From contig JALXAM010000064.1 in assembly GCA_026992075.1 (NCBI GenBank), positions 1-64,000 of the forward strand: a stretch of DNA of 64,000 nucleotides. The letters are read 5' to 3'. Numbering within the stretch: position 1 is the first letter of the stretch; every line of letters begins with the position of its first letter. The translations under genes were made by a program, and so were the position numbers. Origin of the DNA: Sedimenticola sp. (GTDB lineage: Bacteria > Pseudomonadota > Gammaproteobacteria > Chromatiales > Chromatiaceae). Positions 8,434 to 17,183 of this stretch are shown piece after piece. The notes beneath the pieces are model-generated. The model was not told the DNA's origin and did not search any database. It saw nothing but the letters and a program-made list of their open reading frames with translations.

Positions 8434-10359
8434 GTGCGCGCACAATTTATCACGTTACTCTGTTCCATGGTGGACCTTATTGCCCTTCGTTTCCGTCTGC
8501 GTCTCCATCCAGCTTGCAAACCGATCGAAACGGGACGACACGCCACCCTCGATTCTCTGCTTGGCTGGTTGCTGGTGCTGATGCTGGTTTCACCGCTCGT
8601 CGCCCATGGGGCCTCCGGTTCGATCACAAAGGAAAAGGAGGGGGCTGGATCGGCTTCCGAGACTTCTGGCCTGCGGGTAAAGGTGGAAATCGAGGGGGTG
8701 GAGGGAGTGCTGCTGGACAACGTCCATGGGCACCTTTCCCTGTTCCGCGAACGGAGGAATCCACGACTCACGATACATTGGTTGAAGCGGCTCCACAGCA
8801 AGGCGGAAAGGGAGATCCGCCAGGCGTTGGAGCCCTTTGGGTTCTACCACGCGCGGGTCTCCGGCGAGCTGCTCCAGAAACCGGATGGCAGCTGGCTGGC
8901 ACGTTACCGGGTCACCCCGGGTCCCAGGGTAGAGGTCGTCTCCGCGGACCTTCGGTTGCTGGGCGAGGGCAGCCAGGAGCCACGACTGTTGCATGCGCTG
9001 AAGCAGTTTCCCCTGCAGCCGGGTGATTTTCTGGATCATGGCGACTGGGAGCGGGGGAAGGCCGATCTGCTGGAACTGGCTCATGATCTGGGCTATCTGA
9101 AGGCCAGGATGGTGGTTTCCCGGATCCTGGTGGATCCTGTCACCAACCAGGCCAGGCTGCGACTCCAGCTGGATACCGGCAGCCGCTATCGTTTCGGGGA
9201 GCTGCAGCTGAAGCAGGAGATACTGGATCCGGATTTCGTGAAGCGTTACCTGGCGGATCTTGTCCCCGGGGAACCCTATTCCCAGCCCAGGCTGGCCAGT
9301 GTCCAGGCCGGGCTGGTGGAGAGCGGCTATTTCTCGCTGGTGGACGTGAACCCCCGTCTCGACCAGGTCAAGGGGGACCAGGTGCCGGTGGAGGTGGTGC
9401 TTCAGCCGGCAGCCCGGCAAAGCTTTTCCATCGGCCTGGGCTATGACACCGACATCGGTTTCAATCTCAACGGACGTTGGCTGCACCGCCGCATCAACCG
9501 CCGGGGCCACAAGGCGGATGCCAACCTGCGGCTCTCCATCAGGGAATCCTACCTGCGTGGCAACTACTGGATTCCCATCCAGGATCCCCGCACCACCAAA
9601 CTCGGCTTCACCTTCGCGCTGGAAGCGGACAATACCGATACCGGGGAAAGGCGCACCATCGACCTGGAGGCGGGGTATTACCTGCTCTGGCGGGACTGGA
9701 TCACACGGCTCTTCCTTCAGCTCAAGCACGAGCGTTTTCTCTCCGGCAGCGAGGGCAGGCGTAACACCACCCTGTTCAGCCTGGGAGGACGGGCCGAGCG
9801 GGTGGCCTTCGAGGAGGCAGCCTTTCCCCGCCATGGCTGGTCCCTGGCAGCCGACCTGCGGGCCTCGCCGGGGCTGCTCTCCAGTACCGCCTATCTACGG
9901 GGCTGGAGCCAGGGCCGCCTGCTGCTGCCGCTGGGAGAAAAAGGCCGTTTCTACCTGCGGGGCGAGCTGGGCTTTGCCCTGGTGGAGGATTTCGACCGTT
10001 ATCCCAACTCCCTGCGGTTCTTCGCCGGTGGGGACAACAGCGTACGCGGTTGGGCCTGGAAGGAACTGGGACCCAAGGACGAGCAAGGAGAGGTGATCGG
10101 GGGCAAGGAGGTGATCACCTTCACGGTGGAATATGACCATAGGGTGGCGGAGAAATGGGTGGCTGCCGGCTTTCTGGATGGCGGCAACGCCTTCGACAAT
10201 CGTCTGGACAAGCTCTACTACGGCGCCGGTTTTGGTGCCCGCTGGCTCTCGCCGGTGGGGGCGGTGAAGCTGGATCTGGCCTGGCCCTTCAACAAGCATG
10301 AAGGAGACACCAGGGTGCAGGATGTGCGCGTCCATTTCGGTTTCGAGGTGACCCTGTGA
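8434..10359 (+). CDS. tamA: Outer-membrane translocation/assembly protein TamA
   Basis: TamA is a BamA/Omp85-family outer-membrane barrel that works with TamB in envelope assembly. The N-terminal region holds a hydrophobic export signal (LLGWLLVLMLVSPLVAHG), then about three POTRA domains (residues 75-320: FGFYHARVSG, LGYLKARM, SGYFSLVDVNP) and a 16-strand-type barrel with the conserved GGDNSVRGW lock motif and the C-terminal strand ending in FGFEVTL. The start is uncertain: GTG at 8434 gives 641 residues with a long leader, while the ATG at 8467 gives a shorter one. The stop overlaps tamB by 4 nt (ATGA), so the two are translationally coupled. Confidence 0.9.
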   Translation: MRAQFITLLCSMVDLIALRFRLRLHPACKPIETGRHATLDSLLGWLLVLMLVSPLVAHGASGSITKEKEGAGSASETSGLRVKVEIEGVEGVLLDNVHGHLSLFRERRNPRLTIHWLKRLHSKAEREIRQALEPFGFYHARVSGELLQKPDGSWLARYRVTPGPRVEVVSADLRLLGEGSQEPRLLHALKQFPLQPGDFLDHGDWERGKADLLELAHDLGYLKARMVVSRILVDPVTNQARLRLQLDTGSRYRFGELQLKQEILDPDFVKRYLADLVPGEPYSQPRLASVQAGLVESGYFSLVDVNPRLDQVKGDQVPVEVVLQPAARQSFSIGLGYDTDIGFNLNGRWLHRRINRRGHKADANLRLSIRESYLRGNYWIPIQDPRTTKLGFTFALEADNTDTGERRTIDLEAGYYLLWRDWITRLFLQLKHERFLSGSEGRRNTTLFSLGGRAERVAFEEAAFPRHGWSLAADLRASPGLLSSTAYLRGWSQGRLLLPLGEKGRFYLRGELGFALVEDFDRYPNSLRFFAGGDNSVRGWAWKELGPKDEQGEVIGGKEVITFTVEYDHRVAEKWVAAGFLDGGNAFDNRLDKLYYGAGFGARWLSPVGAVKLDLAWPFNKHEGDTRVQDVRVHFGFEVTL

Positions 10360-13300
10360 AGCGGTTCTGGTGGACCCTGCTCTTCCTGGCGTCCATGCTG
10401 GCCGTGGGGCTCGCCTGGTTGCTCGGCACGGCCAGCGGTGTCAGACAACTGCTGCATCTGGCCGAATTCTGGCTGCCCGCCCGATTGGCGGTGAGTCAGG
10501 TGCAGGGCAATCTCCTTGGCACTCTGCGCCTGAAAGAGGTGTCCTTTGCCTCTCCGGCTCTGCAGCTCACCCTGGGTGAGCTGGTGTTGCGGTGGCGGCC
10601 CGGTTCGCTGTTGCAGGGACGGGTGGAGGTGAAGGAGCTGTCCCTGGACCGGCTCACCTACGAGGGTGGAAAGGCCGCCCCCGAGTCAGGGCCATCTGCT
10701 GCGCCACTGCCGTCCCTGCGGATGCCACTGGAGGTGGCACTGCATCGGTTCGACCTGCGTCACGCCCGTCTGGTCAGCGCCCCCGGGGCGCAGCCTCTGG
10801 AGTTGGAGGAGGTCTCCCTGGCTGCCCACTGGGGTGGCGAAGAGTTGCAACTGCAGCGCCTCTATCTGGCGCTTGCGGGGTTGCGCATGCAGGCCAGCGG
10901 CCGGCTGCGACCGCAGGGGGACTATCCGTTGAAACTGGGGATCCAGTGGCAGCTGGAGCGCGCCGATCTGCCGAGGGTTCAGGGAAAAGGGCAGCTGGCA
11001 GGTGACCTGGCGAGACTGGAGCTGGAACAGCAAGTGGAGGGTGACCTGGCACTGCACCTGGAAGCCAGTCTGAAGGGGCTTCTCGCCCGGCCGGCCTGGT
11101 CCGCCCGACTGTCGCTTCATCGCCTGCCACGACGCCATCTTCCGGAGGGAGTGCCCGAGGAGGTGGAGGTCACCGCCAGAGCCGGTGGTGATCTTGCCGC
11201 TGCCGAGGTCCACCTGCTGGCGCAGCCGGGAAAAGGGAAAACGCAGGGAGAGCCGGGAATGAAGTTGTGGCTCGGTGGCCGGGTGGATTTCTCCACGCCG
11301 GCGTTCGATCTGAAAGGCGACTGGCGTCAACTGCAATGGCCCGTTGCCGGCGCGGCGGAAGTGGTCTCGCCCCGGGGGGAGCTTTCCCTTTCGGGGGTGC
11401 CGGACGACTACCGTTTCCAGCTGCGGGCGGAGGTGGCCGGAAAGGAGCTGCCCCGGGGCTCTTGGGAGTTGGCGGGGAAGGGCGACCGCCGGCAGTTGGT
11501 GTTGGAATCCCTGACTGGCGAGACCCTGAACGGGTTGGTGACCGGAACGGGAAAGCTGGCCTGGGGAGAACGGCTCTCCTGGCAGGTTCGGCTGCAGGCC
11601 AACGACATCGACCCATCTGTCTTTCGGCCCCACTGGCCGGGAAATCTGGAACTGGCGGTGGCCAGCGAAGGGCGCTGGCATCAGGGGAAGCTCTTTCTGG
11701 AAGGGGTGCTGGAGCGCCTGTCCGGCCAGCTCAACGGACAACCGGTTTCCGGCAGCGGCCGCTTCCGGTTGAGCGGAAAGGCACTGCGGCTGGAGAAGGT
11801 CATGTTGGCCAGCGGCAGTGCCCGACTGCAGGCAGACGGGCGACTGGAGGAGCGTTGGGATCTCTCCTGGAAACTGGAGGTGCCCGACCTGGGCACTTTG
11901 GTACCCGGCGGTGAGGGCAGGATCCAGGGTGCCGGCAGCATCCAGGGCAGCGTGGAAAATCCGGTGATACAGGGAGAACTGCTGGCGGAGGAGCTTCGGC
12001 AGGGCCGCTTCAGCCTGGCCAGGGTCCTGGCCCACATCGATCTGGGCATCGACGCCAGCCGAAAGTCCCGGGTGGAGATTTCCGGTCGGCAGCTGGTGCT
12101 CTCCGGAGAGGAGGTGTCACGGTTCCGGCTCTCCCTGGAGGGCCCTCCGGCCGCGCAACGCATTCTGTTCCAGGCCGATCACGAACGGGCCAAGGTGTCA
12201 CTGGAGGCCCGTGGGGCACTGGATGTTGAGAAAAGGGCCTGGCAGGGAACGCTGACCCGGATGTCGTTCCAGGGAGAAAAGATCGGAAAATGGTCGTTGC
12301 TGCAGCCCGCCTCCATCGCGCTCCGATCAAATCGCTTCGAGCTGAGCCGGCTCTGCCTGGAGGATCGGCCGGCCCGGCTCTGTCTTCGAGTACAGAGGCA
12401 GAAGGGGGGAGGAAAGGCGGAACTGGACCTCCGTGGCCTCGACCTGGCTCGTTTCCGTCCCCTGTTGCCCCCGGAGCTGGTGGAACTCAGCGGTGTTCTG
12501 GAAGCCAGAGCCAGCGCGGAACTGGAGCAGCCATTCACCGCCCGGCTGGCGGCCACCCTTTCTCCCGGCGAGCTCGTCTACCAGGATCAACAGGGGCGCC
12601 GGGTGACGCTGCCCCATCATGACAGTCGCCTGGAAGCGGAGTACGGCCGGGACCGGCTGCAGGCGCAGTGGCGGCTGGAATTGGGCCCCCATAGCGCCCA
12701 GGGCACGCTCTCTCTGCCGCGCAAGGCGCTGGACGATCAGCCGGTACAGGCGCCCCTGGATGGGAAGGTGCAACTGACACTGGCCGACCTGTCCTTGCTG
12801 CCGCTGTTCCTGCCCGGAGTCCGACAGGCGGAGGGCGCTGCCACCACCAACCTGGTGCTCGGGGGAAGCCTGCAACAACCGAAGGTGACCGGGCAGGCCG
12901 AGCTGCAGGCCAGGAAACTGGAGCTGCCGGGGCTGGGAGTGACCTACCGGGACGCCGTGCTCTCCCTGGTGGGCAGGGATGGAAGGCTGTTGCAACTCCA
13001 GGGCAAGGTGCGCTCCGGGGAGGGTGTGGTGCGACTGGAGGGAACCCTGTTGCTGGACCGGGCCGGGGGCTGGCCGCTGGCGGTGAGCCTGGAGGGTGAG
13101 CGGTTCCAGCTGGCCAATCTTCCGGAGGCCCGGGTGGTGGTCGATCCCCGCCTGCAACTGCAACGGAAAGGAGAACGGCTGAGCCTGCGTGGGCGGGTGG
13201 AGGTGCCCCGGGCGGCGATCACCCTGCACGATCTGCCTGCGGGCACGGTGGATGTTTCTCCCGACGTGGTGGTGATCGGCAGGGACGAGGAGGAGCGGAT

Positions 13301-13892
13301 TTCCCCGGTGAACCTGGATGGCCGGGTGGAACTGGTGCTGGGAGAGGCGGTGCACTTCTCCGGTTTCGGACTGGATGCAGACCTGGAGGGGAAGGTGACC
13401 ATCTCGCTCCGACCACACCAGGTGCCCATGGCCAATGGCGAGCTGATGGTGCGTAACGGCACCTTTCGGGCCTACGGGCAGAATCTCACCATCGACCGGG
13501 GGCGTCTCTCCTGGGCGGGGGGCAGCATCGACAATCCCTTGTTGCACCTGCAGGCCAGCCGACGAGTGGATGACCTGGTGGTGGGTCTGCGGGTGAGCGG
13601 CAGCTTGAAATCACCCGCTCTGGCGCTCTTCTCTTCCGACTCCACCCTCAGCGAGAAGGAGATGGCGGCCATGCTGATCACCGGGCACAAGGAGGGTGAT
13701 CTCAGCCAGGCTTCCATCTATGCCGGACGACAGATCACGCCCAAACTGAGCGTGGGGGTCAATCTTGGCGGCGGCGACCGGGGTACCGAATTCGTGGCCC
13801 GTTACCGCCTGATGAAACATCTGCAATTGGAGGGAACCAGCAGCGCCAGGAAAAGCGGTGCCAGCATCAATTACACGTTCGACCTGGAATGA
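10356..13892 (+). CDS. tamB: Translocation and assembly module protein TamB
   Basis: A 1178-residue AsmA-like protein with an N-terminal signal anchor (residues 4-24, WWTLLFLASMLAVGLAWLLG) and a long beta-rich body. The C-terminal third is the DUF490/TamB domain, recognisable from PVNLDGRVELVLGEAVHFSG, the ANGELMVRNGTFRAYGQ segment and the final GGGDRGTEFVARY. TamB spans the periplasm, is thought to form a hydrophobic groove for lipid transfer, and docks to TamA. It overlaps tamA by 4 nt. E. coli TamB is about 1260 residues, so this is near full length. A long hairpin follows the stop. Confidence 0.92.
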   Translation: MKRFWWTLLFLASMLAVGLAWLLGTASGVRQLLHLAEFWLPARLAVSQVQGNLLGTLRLKEVSFASPALQLTLGELVLRWRPGSLLQGRVEVKELSLDRLTYEGGKAAPESGPSAAPLPSLRMPLEVALHRFDLRHARLVSAPGAQPLELEEVSLAAHWGGEELQLQRLYLALAGLRMQASGRLRPQGDYPLKLGIQWQLERADLPRVQGKGQLAGDLARLELEQQVEGDLALHLEASLKGLLARPAWSARLSLHRLPRRHLPEGVPEEVEVTARAGGDLAAAEVHLLAQPGKGKTQGEPGMKLWLGGRVDFSTPAFDLKGDWRQLQWPVAGAAEVVSPRGELSLSGVPDDYRFQLRAEVAGKELPRGSWELAGKGDRRQLVLESLTGETLNGLVTGTGKLAWGERLSWQVRLQANDIDPSVFRPHWPGNLELAVASEGRWHQGKLFLEGVLERLSGQLNGQPVSGSGRFRLSGKALRLEKVMLASGSARLQADGRLEERWDLSWKLEVPDLGTLVPGGEGRIQGAGSIQGSVENPVIQGELLAEELRQGRFSLARVLAHIDLGIDASRKSRVEISGRQLVLSGEEVSRFRLSLEGPPAAQRILFQADHERAKVSLEARGALDVEKRAWQGTLTRMSFQGEKIGKWSLLQPASIALRSNRFELSRLCLEDRPARLCLRVQRQKGGGKAELDLRGLDLARFRPLLPPELVELSGVLEARASAELEQPFTARLAATLSPGELVYQDQQGRRVTLPHHDSRLEAEYGRDRLQAQWRLELGPHSAQGTLSLPRKALDDQPVQAPLDGKVQLTLADLSLLPLFLPGVRQAEGAATTNLVLGGSLQQPKVTGQAELQARKLELPGLGVTYRDAVLSLVGRDGRLLQLQGKVRSGEGVVRLEGTLLLDRAGGWPLAVSLEGERFQLANLPEARVVVDPRLQLQRKGERLSLRGRVEVPRAAITLHDLPAGTVDVSPDVVVIGRDEEERISPVNLDGRVELVLGEAVHFSGFGLDADLEGKVTISLRPHQVPMANGELMVRNGTFRAYGQNLTIDRGRLSWAGGSIDNPLLHLQASRRVDDLVVGLRVSGSLKSPALALFSSDSTLSEKEMAAMLITGHKEGDLSQASIYAGRQITPKLSVGVNLGGGDRGTEFVARYRLMKHLQLEGTSSARKSGASINYTFDLE

Positions 13893-13893
13893 A

Positions 13894-13935
13894 GGAAGCT
13901 CCCATCCAATCCTCGAGGGTTGGATGGGAACTTCC
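13894..13935. terminator. Long stem-loop after tamB
   Basis: GGAAG (13894-13898) and TCCCATCCAA (13900-13909) pair with TTGGATGGGA (13920-13929) and CTTCC (13931-13935), giving a 15-bp stem with one mismatch and a 10-nt loop. There is no T-run after it, so it may be a transcript-stabilising or weak terminator structure for tamAB. Confidence 0.5.
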
Positions 13936-13968
13936 CAAAAACGGGCTCTTTGGATTTCCAAGGGCTGT

Positions 13969-13974
13969 TATACT
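13969..13974 (+). promoter_or_regulatory. Possible -10 element of the bufferin operon
   Basis: TATACT lies about 105 nt upstream of bufA2 and just after the tamB hairpin. No good sigma-70 -35 sequence is found at 16-18 nt, so an alternative sigma factor or activator may be used. Confidence 0.3.
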
Positions 13975-14078
13975 TTTTTCAGGCCGTTGAAAAGAAGGGA
14001 CAACAAGGATGGCCTTCCAGGCGGGCGCGGTGGTCGTCGCGCCTGCATCTCGTTTCAAGATCCAACAGGAGGATGATG

Positions 14079-14342
14079 ATGAATTCCACAGCCAAGAAGG
14101 TTCAGGGACTTGCGCTCGCCGCCGCCGCGGCCGCCATGCTGTCCGGAGCGCCGGTGGCGGTGATGGCGGGCGACAATGTGGGCAAGTGCATGGGGGCCAA
14201 CGCCTGCAAGGGCCAGAGCGCCTGCGCCACTGCCAGCAACGCCTGCAAGGGGATGAATGCCTGCAAGGGCCAGGGATTCCTGGAGATGACCAAGGCCGAG
14301 TGCGACAAGGCCGGTGGCACCTTCGAGCCCATCAAGAAGTGA
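14079..14342 (+). CDS. bufA2: Bufferin-type cysteine-rich metallophore precursor (BufA2 type)
   Basis: 87 residues: an N-terminal export signal (residues 1-30, Ala-rich, ending AVMAGD) and a short Cys-rich mature part with six cysteines at 37, 43, 49, 56, 62 and 75, arranged in CxGxNACKG repeats (NACKG occurs three times) and ending C75-DKAGGTFEP. This matches bufferin precursors of the BufA2 type, exported peptides whose cysteines are converted to thiooxazole groups by the MNIO enzyme BufB with BufC and which bind copper. Three ATGs stand in a row; the third (14079) has AGGAGG at proper spacing (14067-14072). bufB and bufC follow directly, separated by a strong hairpin. Confidence 0.85.
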   Translation: MNSTAKKVQGLALAAAAAAMLSGAPVAVMAGDNVGKCMGANACKGQSACATASNACKGMNACKGQGFLEMTKAECDKAGGTFEPIKK

Positions 14343-14361
14343 TCATCCGAAGCTGAAGCAG

Positions 14362-14390
14362 GGGCCGGCCACGGTTCCGTGCGCCGGCCC
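14362..14390 (+). terminator. Intra-operon hairpin between bufA2 and bufB
   Basis: GGGCCGGC and CACG pair with CGTG and GCCGGCCC around a short GTTC loop, followed by TCGTCATTTC. It lies 20 nt after the bufA2 stop. Such a structure would stabilise the bufA2 mRNA or partly terminate transcription, giving more peptide than modifying enzyme. Confidence 0.6.
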
Positions 14391-14413
14391 TCGTCATTTC
14401 TGAGGATACCCGG

Positions 14414-15250
14414 ATGGAACGTCCCTACCTGGGATTCGGTCTCGGCCTGCGCAAGGAACATTACCAGGAGATCGTGGCGCGTCGCCCGGCGGTGGACTGG
14501 TTCGAGATTCTTTCCGAGAACTACATGGTGGCCGGCGGCAAGCCGCTCCACTGGCTGGAGCGGGTGCGCGAGCACTACCCGCTGGTGATGCATGGCGTCT
14601 CTCTCTCCATCGGCAGCAGCGATCCGCTGGACCGGGAATACCTGCGCCAGCTGCGCTCGCTGGTGCAGCGGGTGGAGCCGGAGTGGGTCTCCGATCATCT
14701 CTGCTGGACCAGCCTGGGCGGGCACAACTTCCATGACCTGCTGCCTCTGCCCTACACCGAGGAGGCGGTGCATCACGTGGCCGGCCGCGTGCGCCAGGTG
14801 CAGGACTACCTGGGACGCCGCATCCTGCTGGAGAACCTCTCCAGTTATGTCACCTTCCGCGACTCGGAGATGAGCGAGTGGGCGTTCCTCACCGCCGTCT
14901 GCGAGGAGGCCGACTGCCTGATCCTGCTGGACGTGAACAACGTCTTCGTCAGCGCGGTGAACCACGATTTCGACCCCCGGGAATACCTGCAAGGGGTGCC
15001 GGTGGAGCGGGTCTGGCAGTTTCATCTGGCGGGACACACCAGCAACGAGAGCGGCCGCATCCTCATCGACACCCACGATCAACCGGTGCGCGACGAGGTG
15101 TGGAGCCTCTACGAACTGGCTGCGCAGCGTTTCGGGCCGGTCTCCACCATGATCGAGCGTGACGACAACATTCCGCGGCTGGACGAGCTGCTGGAGGAGC
15201 TGGGCCACGCTCGTGCCATCGCCGAGCCGCTCTGGCAGGAGGTGGCATGA
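14414..15250 (+). CDS. bufB: MNIO-family (DUF692) bufferin-modifying oxidase BufB
   Basis: The 278-residue protein is a DUF692 TIM-barrel multinuclear non-heme iron oxygenase. Blocks typical of the family and likely holding metal ligands are [44 protein letters not shown] and the [10 protein letters not shown] end. These enzymes oxidise cysteines of the precursor peptide to thiooxazoles or related heterocycles in the cytoplasm before export. The ATG at 14414 gives the normal start ([13 protein letters not shown]). It overlaps bufC by 4 nt (ATGA), indicating coupling. The substrate is almost certainly the product of bufA2. Confidence 0.92.
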   Translation: MERPYLGFGLGLRKEHYQEIVARRPAVDWFEILSENYMVAGGKPLHWLERVREHYPLVMHGVSLSIGSSDPLDREYLRQLRSLVQRVEPEWVSDHLCWTSLGGHNFHDLLPLPYTEEAVHHVAGRVRQVQDYLGRRILLENLSSYVTFRDSEMSEWAFLTAVCEEADCLILLDVNNVFVSAVNHDFDPREYLQGVPVERVWQFHLAGHTSNESGRILIDTHDQPVRDEVWSLYELAAQRFGPVSTMIERDDNIPRLDELLEELGHARAIAEPLWQEVA

Positions 15251-16041
15251 CGCGGCCTCTGCCGGAAGTGCAACAGGCCTTCGCCCGCTATCTGCTGCAA
15301 CAGGATGGCGAGGCGACCCTGCTGATCCAGGGAGACCAGAAGGCGGGCGCCCGGGAGCGGATGGATCTCTATGCCGGCGCCTATCTGGCGCGGCTCATCG
15401 AGGTGTTGGGGGAACACTACCCGGGCCTCTGGGGGATGCTGGGGGACGACCAGTTCTGGCAGCTGGCCCGGGAATACATCCTGGAACGCCCCTCCACCTT
15501 CCACTCCATCCGCTGGTTCGGGGACCGCATGGCCGCTTTCCTGTCCGCCACGGAGCCCTACAGGGAGTACCCCTTCCTGGCCGAGATGGCCGCCTTCGAA
15601 TGGGCCCAGGGGCTGGTGTTCGATGCCGCCGATCTTCAGGCCGTGACGGAGGCGGAGCTGCAGCAGCTGCCGCCGGAGCAGTGGGGCTCTCTCATCTTCG
15701 AATTCGCGCCGGCGATGCAGCTCCTGGAGCTGCACTGGAACGTGCCGGACCTGTGGCAGGCGCTGGATGGGGGTGAAACGCCTCCGGATCCGGAACGCAG
15801 CGAGGTGCCAGTGATCTGGCTGATCTGGCGGCAGGAGCTGGATCCGCGCTGGCGGCCGCTGGAGGTGGACGAGGCCTGGGCGTTGCTACAGGCCCGGGAC
15901 GGAACCGATTTCGCCACTCTGTGCGAAGGGCTGCTGGAATGGGTGGATCCGCAGCATGCCCCCCTGCGCGCCGCCGGTTTTCTGCGCAGCTGGCTGAGCC
16001 ACGGTCTGGTCAGCGGTTACGCCTTCTCCGCCAGCGGATAG
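15247..16041 (+). CDS. bufC: Bufferin maturation partner BufC (DUF2063)
   Basis: 264 residues matching the DUF2063 family: N-terminal QQAFARYLL and [23 protein letters not shown], followed by ARFHRQYPSTHxSI-like [16 protein letters not shown] and an extended C-terminal domain. BufC-type proteins act as the precursor-recognition partner of the MNIO enzyme. The gene overlaps bufB by 4 nt at its start. Its last 25 nt overlap the stop end of the convergent hemerythrin gene, so the two transcripts are antisense to each other there. Confidence 0.87.
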   Translation: MTRPLPEVQQAFARYLLQQDGEATLLIQGDQKAGARERMDLYAGAYLARLIEVLGEHYPGLWGMLGDDQFWQLAREYILERPSTFHSIRWFGDRMAAFLSATEPYREYPFLAEMAAFEWAQGLVFDAADLQAVTEAELQQLPPEQWGSLIFEFAPAMQLLELHWNVPDLWQALDGGETPPDPERSEVPVIWLIWRQELDPRWRPLEVDEAWALLQARDGTDFATLCEGLLEWVDPQHAPLRAAGFLRSWLSHGLVSGYAFSASG

Positions 16042-16430
16042 AAGCGGCTCTCCTCGATCTGGATGCGCTGCTCCAGCAGTTTGAAGAGTTCCTGGCTCTC
16101 CTTCACGAATTCCTCGCATTCCTTGCGTTTGGAATCCGGCTTGCAGGCGTGTTGCACGTACTCGGTGAACAGGCGCTTCAGCTCGTGGCTCCCGCTGAGA
16201 AAATTGCGCGCGGTGCGTTGCAGTTCGGTGTCGGGATGGACCAGCAGCTCCTTGTAGAGCGTGCCGTCCTCCAGCGCCAGGTGTTCGCTCACCTTCTGGG
16301 CGAGATCCTTCAGCAATCCCTCCACGATACGGCTCTTCCTGGCCTTTTCGTCCGGGATCAACAGTGACAGCACATTGACCAGTTCAGCGATCTCTTCATG
16401 TTGCTGCTTGAGCGTATCGAGAGGGATCAT
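16017..16430 (-). CDS. Hemerythrin-like cation-binding protein
   Basis: 137 residues forming a four-helix HHE-type domain: QQHEEIAEL, VSEHLALEDGTLYKEL, SGSHELKRLF and an [11 protein letters not shown] end. His and Glu/Asp residues in these blocks suit a di-iron, oxygen-binding centre. I use the ATG at 16430, which lies 8 nt from GGAG; an ATG at 16436 is too close to that site. A second, different hemerythrin occurs at 60887. The tail overlaps the end of bufC in the opposite orientation. Confidence 0.78.
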   Translation of the reverse strand: MIPLDTLKQQHEEIAELVNVLSLLIPDEKARKSRIVEGLLKDLAQKVSEHLALEDGTLYKELLVHPDTELQRTARNFLSGSHELKRLFTEYVQHACKPDSKRKECEEFVKESQELFKLLEQRIQIEESRFYPLAEKA

Positions 16431-16538
16431 TTCCATTTCTCCATTGACTTCATCGATTCAAGAATAGACCACCCAACACCGGCGATCCATTGCCGCTTCA
16501 CGCCACCACCGAAGGCGAACCACGGGCCCGACCCCGTT

Positions 16539-17102
16539 TCATCCTTTGCGGGTCAGCTCATTGCGGTCGGTGTGCTCGAAGAGGCGGTCGTAGATGTCCA
16601 CCCAGGTGGTCTCGTGGTAGGTGAGGCGGCCATTCCCCACCTTCAGGTGGTGGCTGAACTCACCGGTGCGGGCGTTGTCGCGCATGAATGGAGACTGGAT
16701 CACTCCCCAGTCCTCGTCCCCCAGCCGGGCGATCACCTCGATGATCAGGTGGCCCTCGTCGTCCCTCTCCCCGTTCCAGGTGCCGCCGGCCAGCACGCAG
16801 ACGCCCCGGGGAATGGTGAGGGACTGCATCACCGTGTTGCTGGCCGCGTCCCACATCCAGTAACCGGTCTGGTGATGGAACACCTCGTCGTTGGATTTGC
16901 GCTGCACCACCTGCAGGTAGTGCAACGCCGCCAGGCGCTGGGACTCGGCGTTGGTCACCTCGCCAACCGGAGTGAAGGTGATGGTCTCGTAGAACGGGCT
17001 TTCCTCCGCCCCTTCCGGTTCCGGGGCGATGTCCAGCCCCTTGTCGCCGTGCCAGGTTCCGATCAGTTCCGCCAGGGGGCCATAGTCCAGGGTGTCGCTC
17101 AT
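16539..17102 (-). CDS. Nitrobindin/FABP-like beta-barrel protein (THAP4 heme-binding domain family)
   Basis: 187 residues. The start, LAELIGTWHGDKG, is a GxWxGxG-type motif found at the N-terminus of nitrobindin-like ten-stranded barrels; PFYETITFTPVG and YHLQVVQRKSNDEVFHHQTGYW-type blocks follow. Family members can bind heme and nitric oxide, but some family barrels do not, and I cannot identify the axial His with certainty (YHETT near the C-terminus is a candidate). Monocistronic, on the same strand as the downstream hemerythrin with 100 nt between them. Confidence 0.7.
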   Translation of the reverse strand: MSDTLDYGPLAELIGTWHGDKGLDIAPEPEGAEESPFYETITFTPVGEVTNAESQRLAALHYLQVVQRKSNDEVFHHQTGYWMWDAASNTVMQSLTIPRGVCVLAGGTWNGERDDEGHLIIEVIARLGDEDWGVIQSPFMRDNARTGEFSHHLKVGNGRLTYHETTWVDIYDRLFEHTDRNELTRKG

Positions 17103-17183
17103 GATGTGCCTCGTTGCTGCGGTGAATTACCCCAAAGGATACCCTGTTTGAGTCTCCCGGACAGCCTGGGGTCAGTTTTCAGA

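Noticed and set aside
13894-13935. tamB hairpin as a classic rho-independent terminator
   Set aside because: The stem is strong but there is no T-run after it, so it is listed only as terminator-like.
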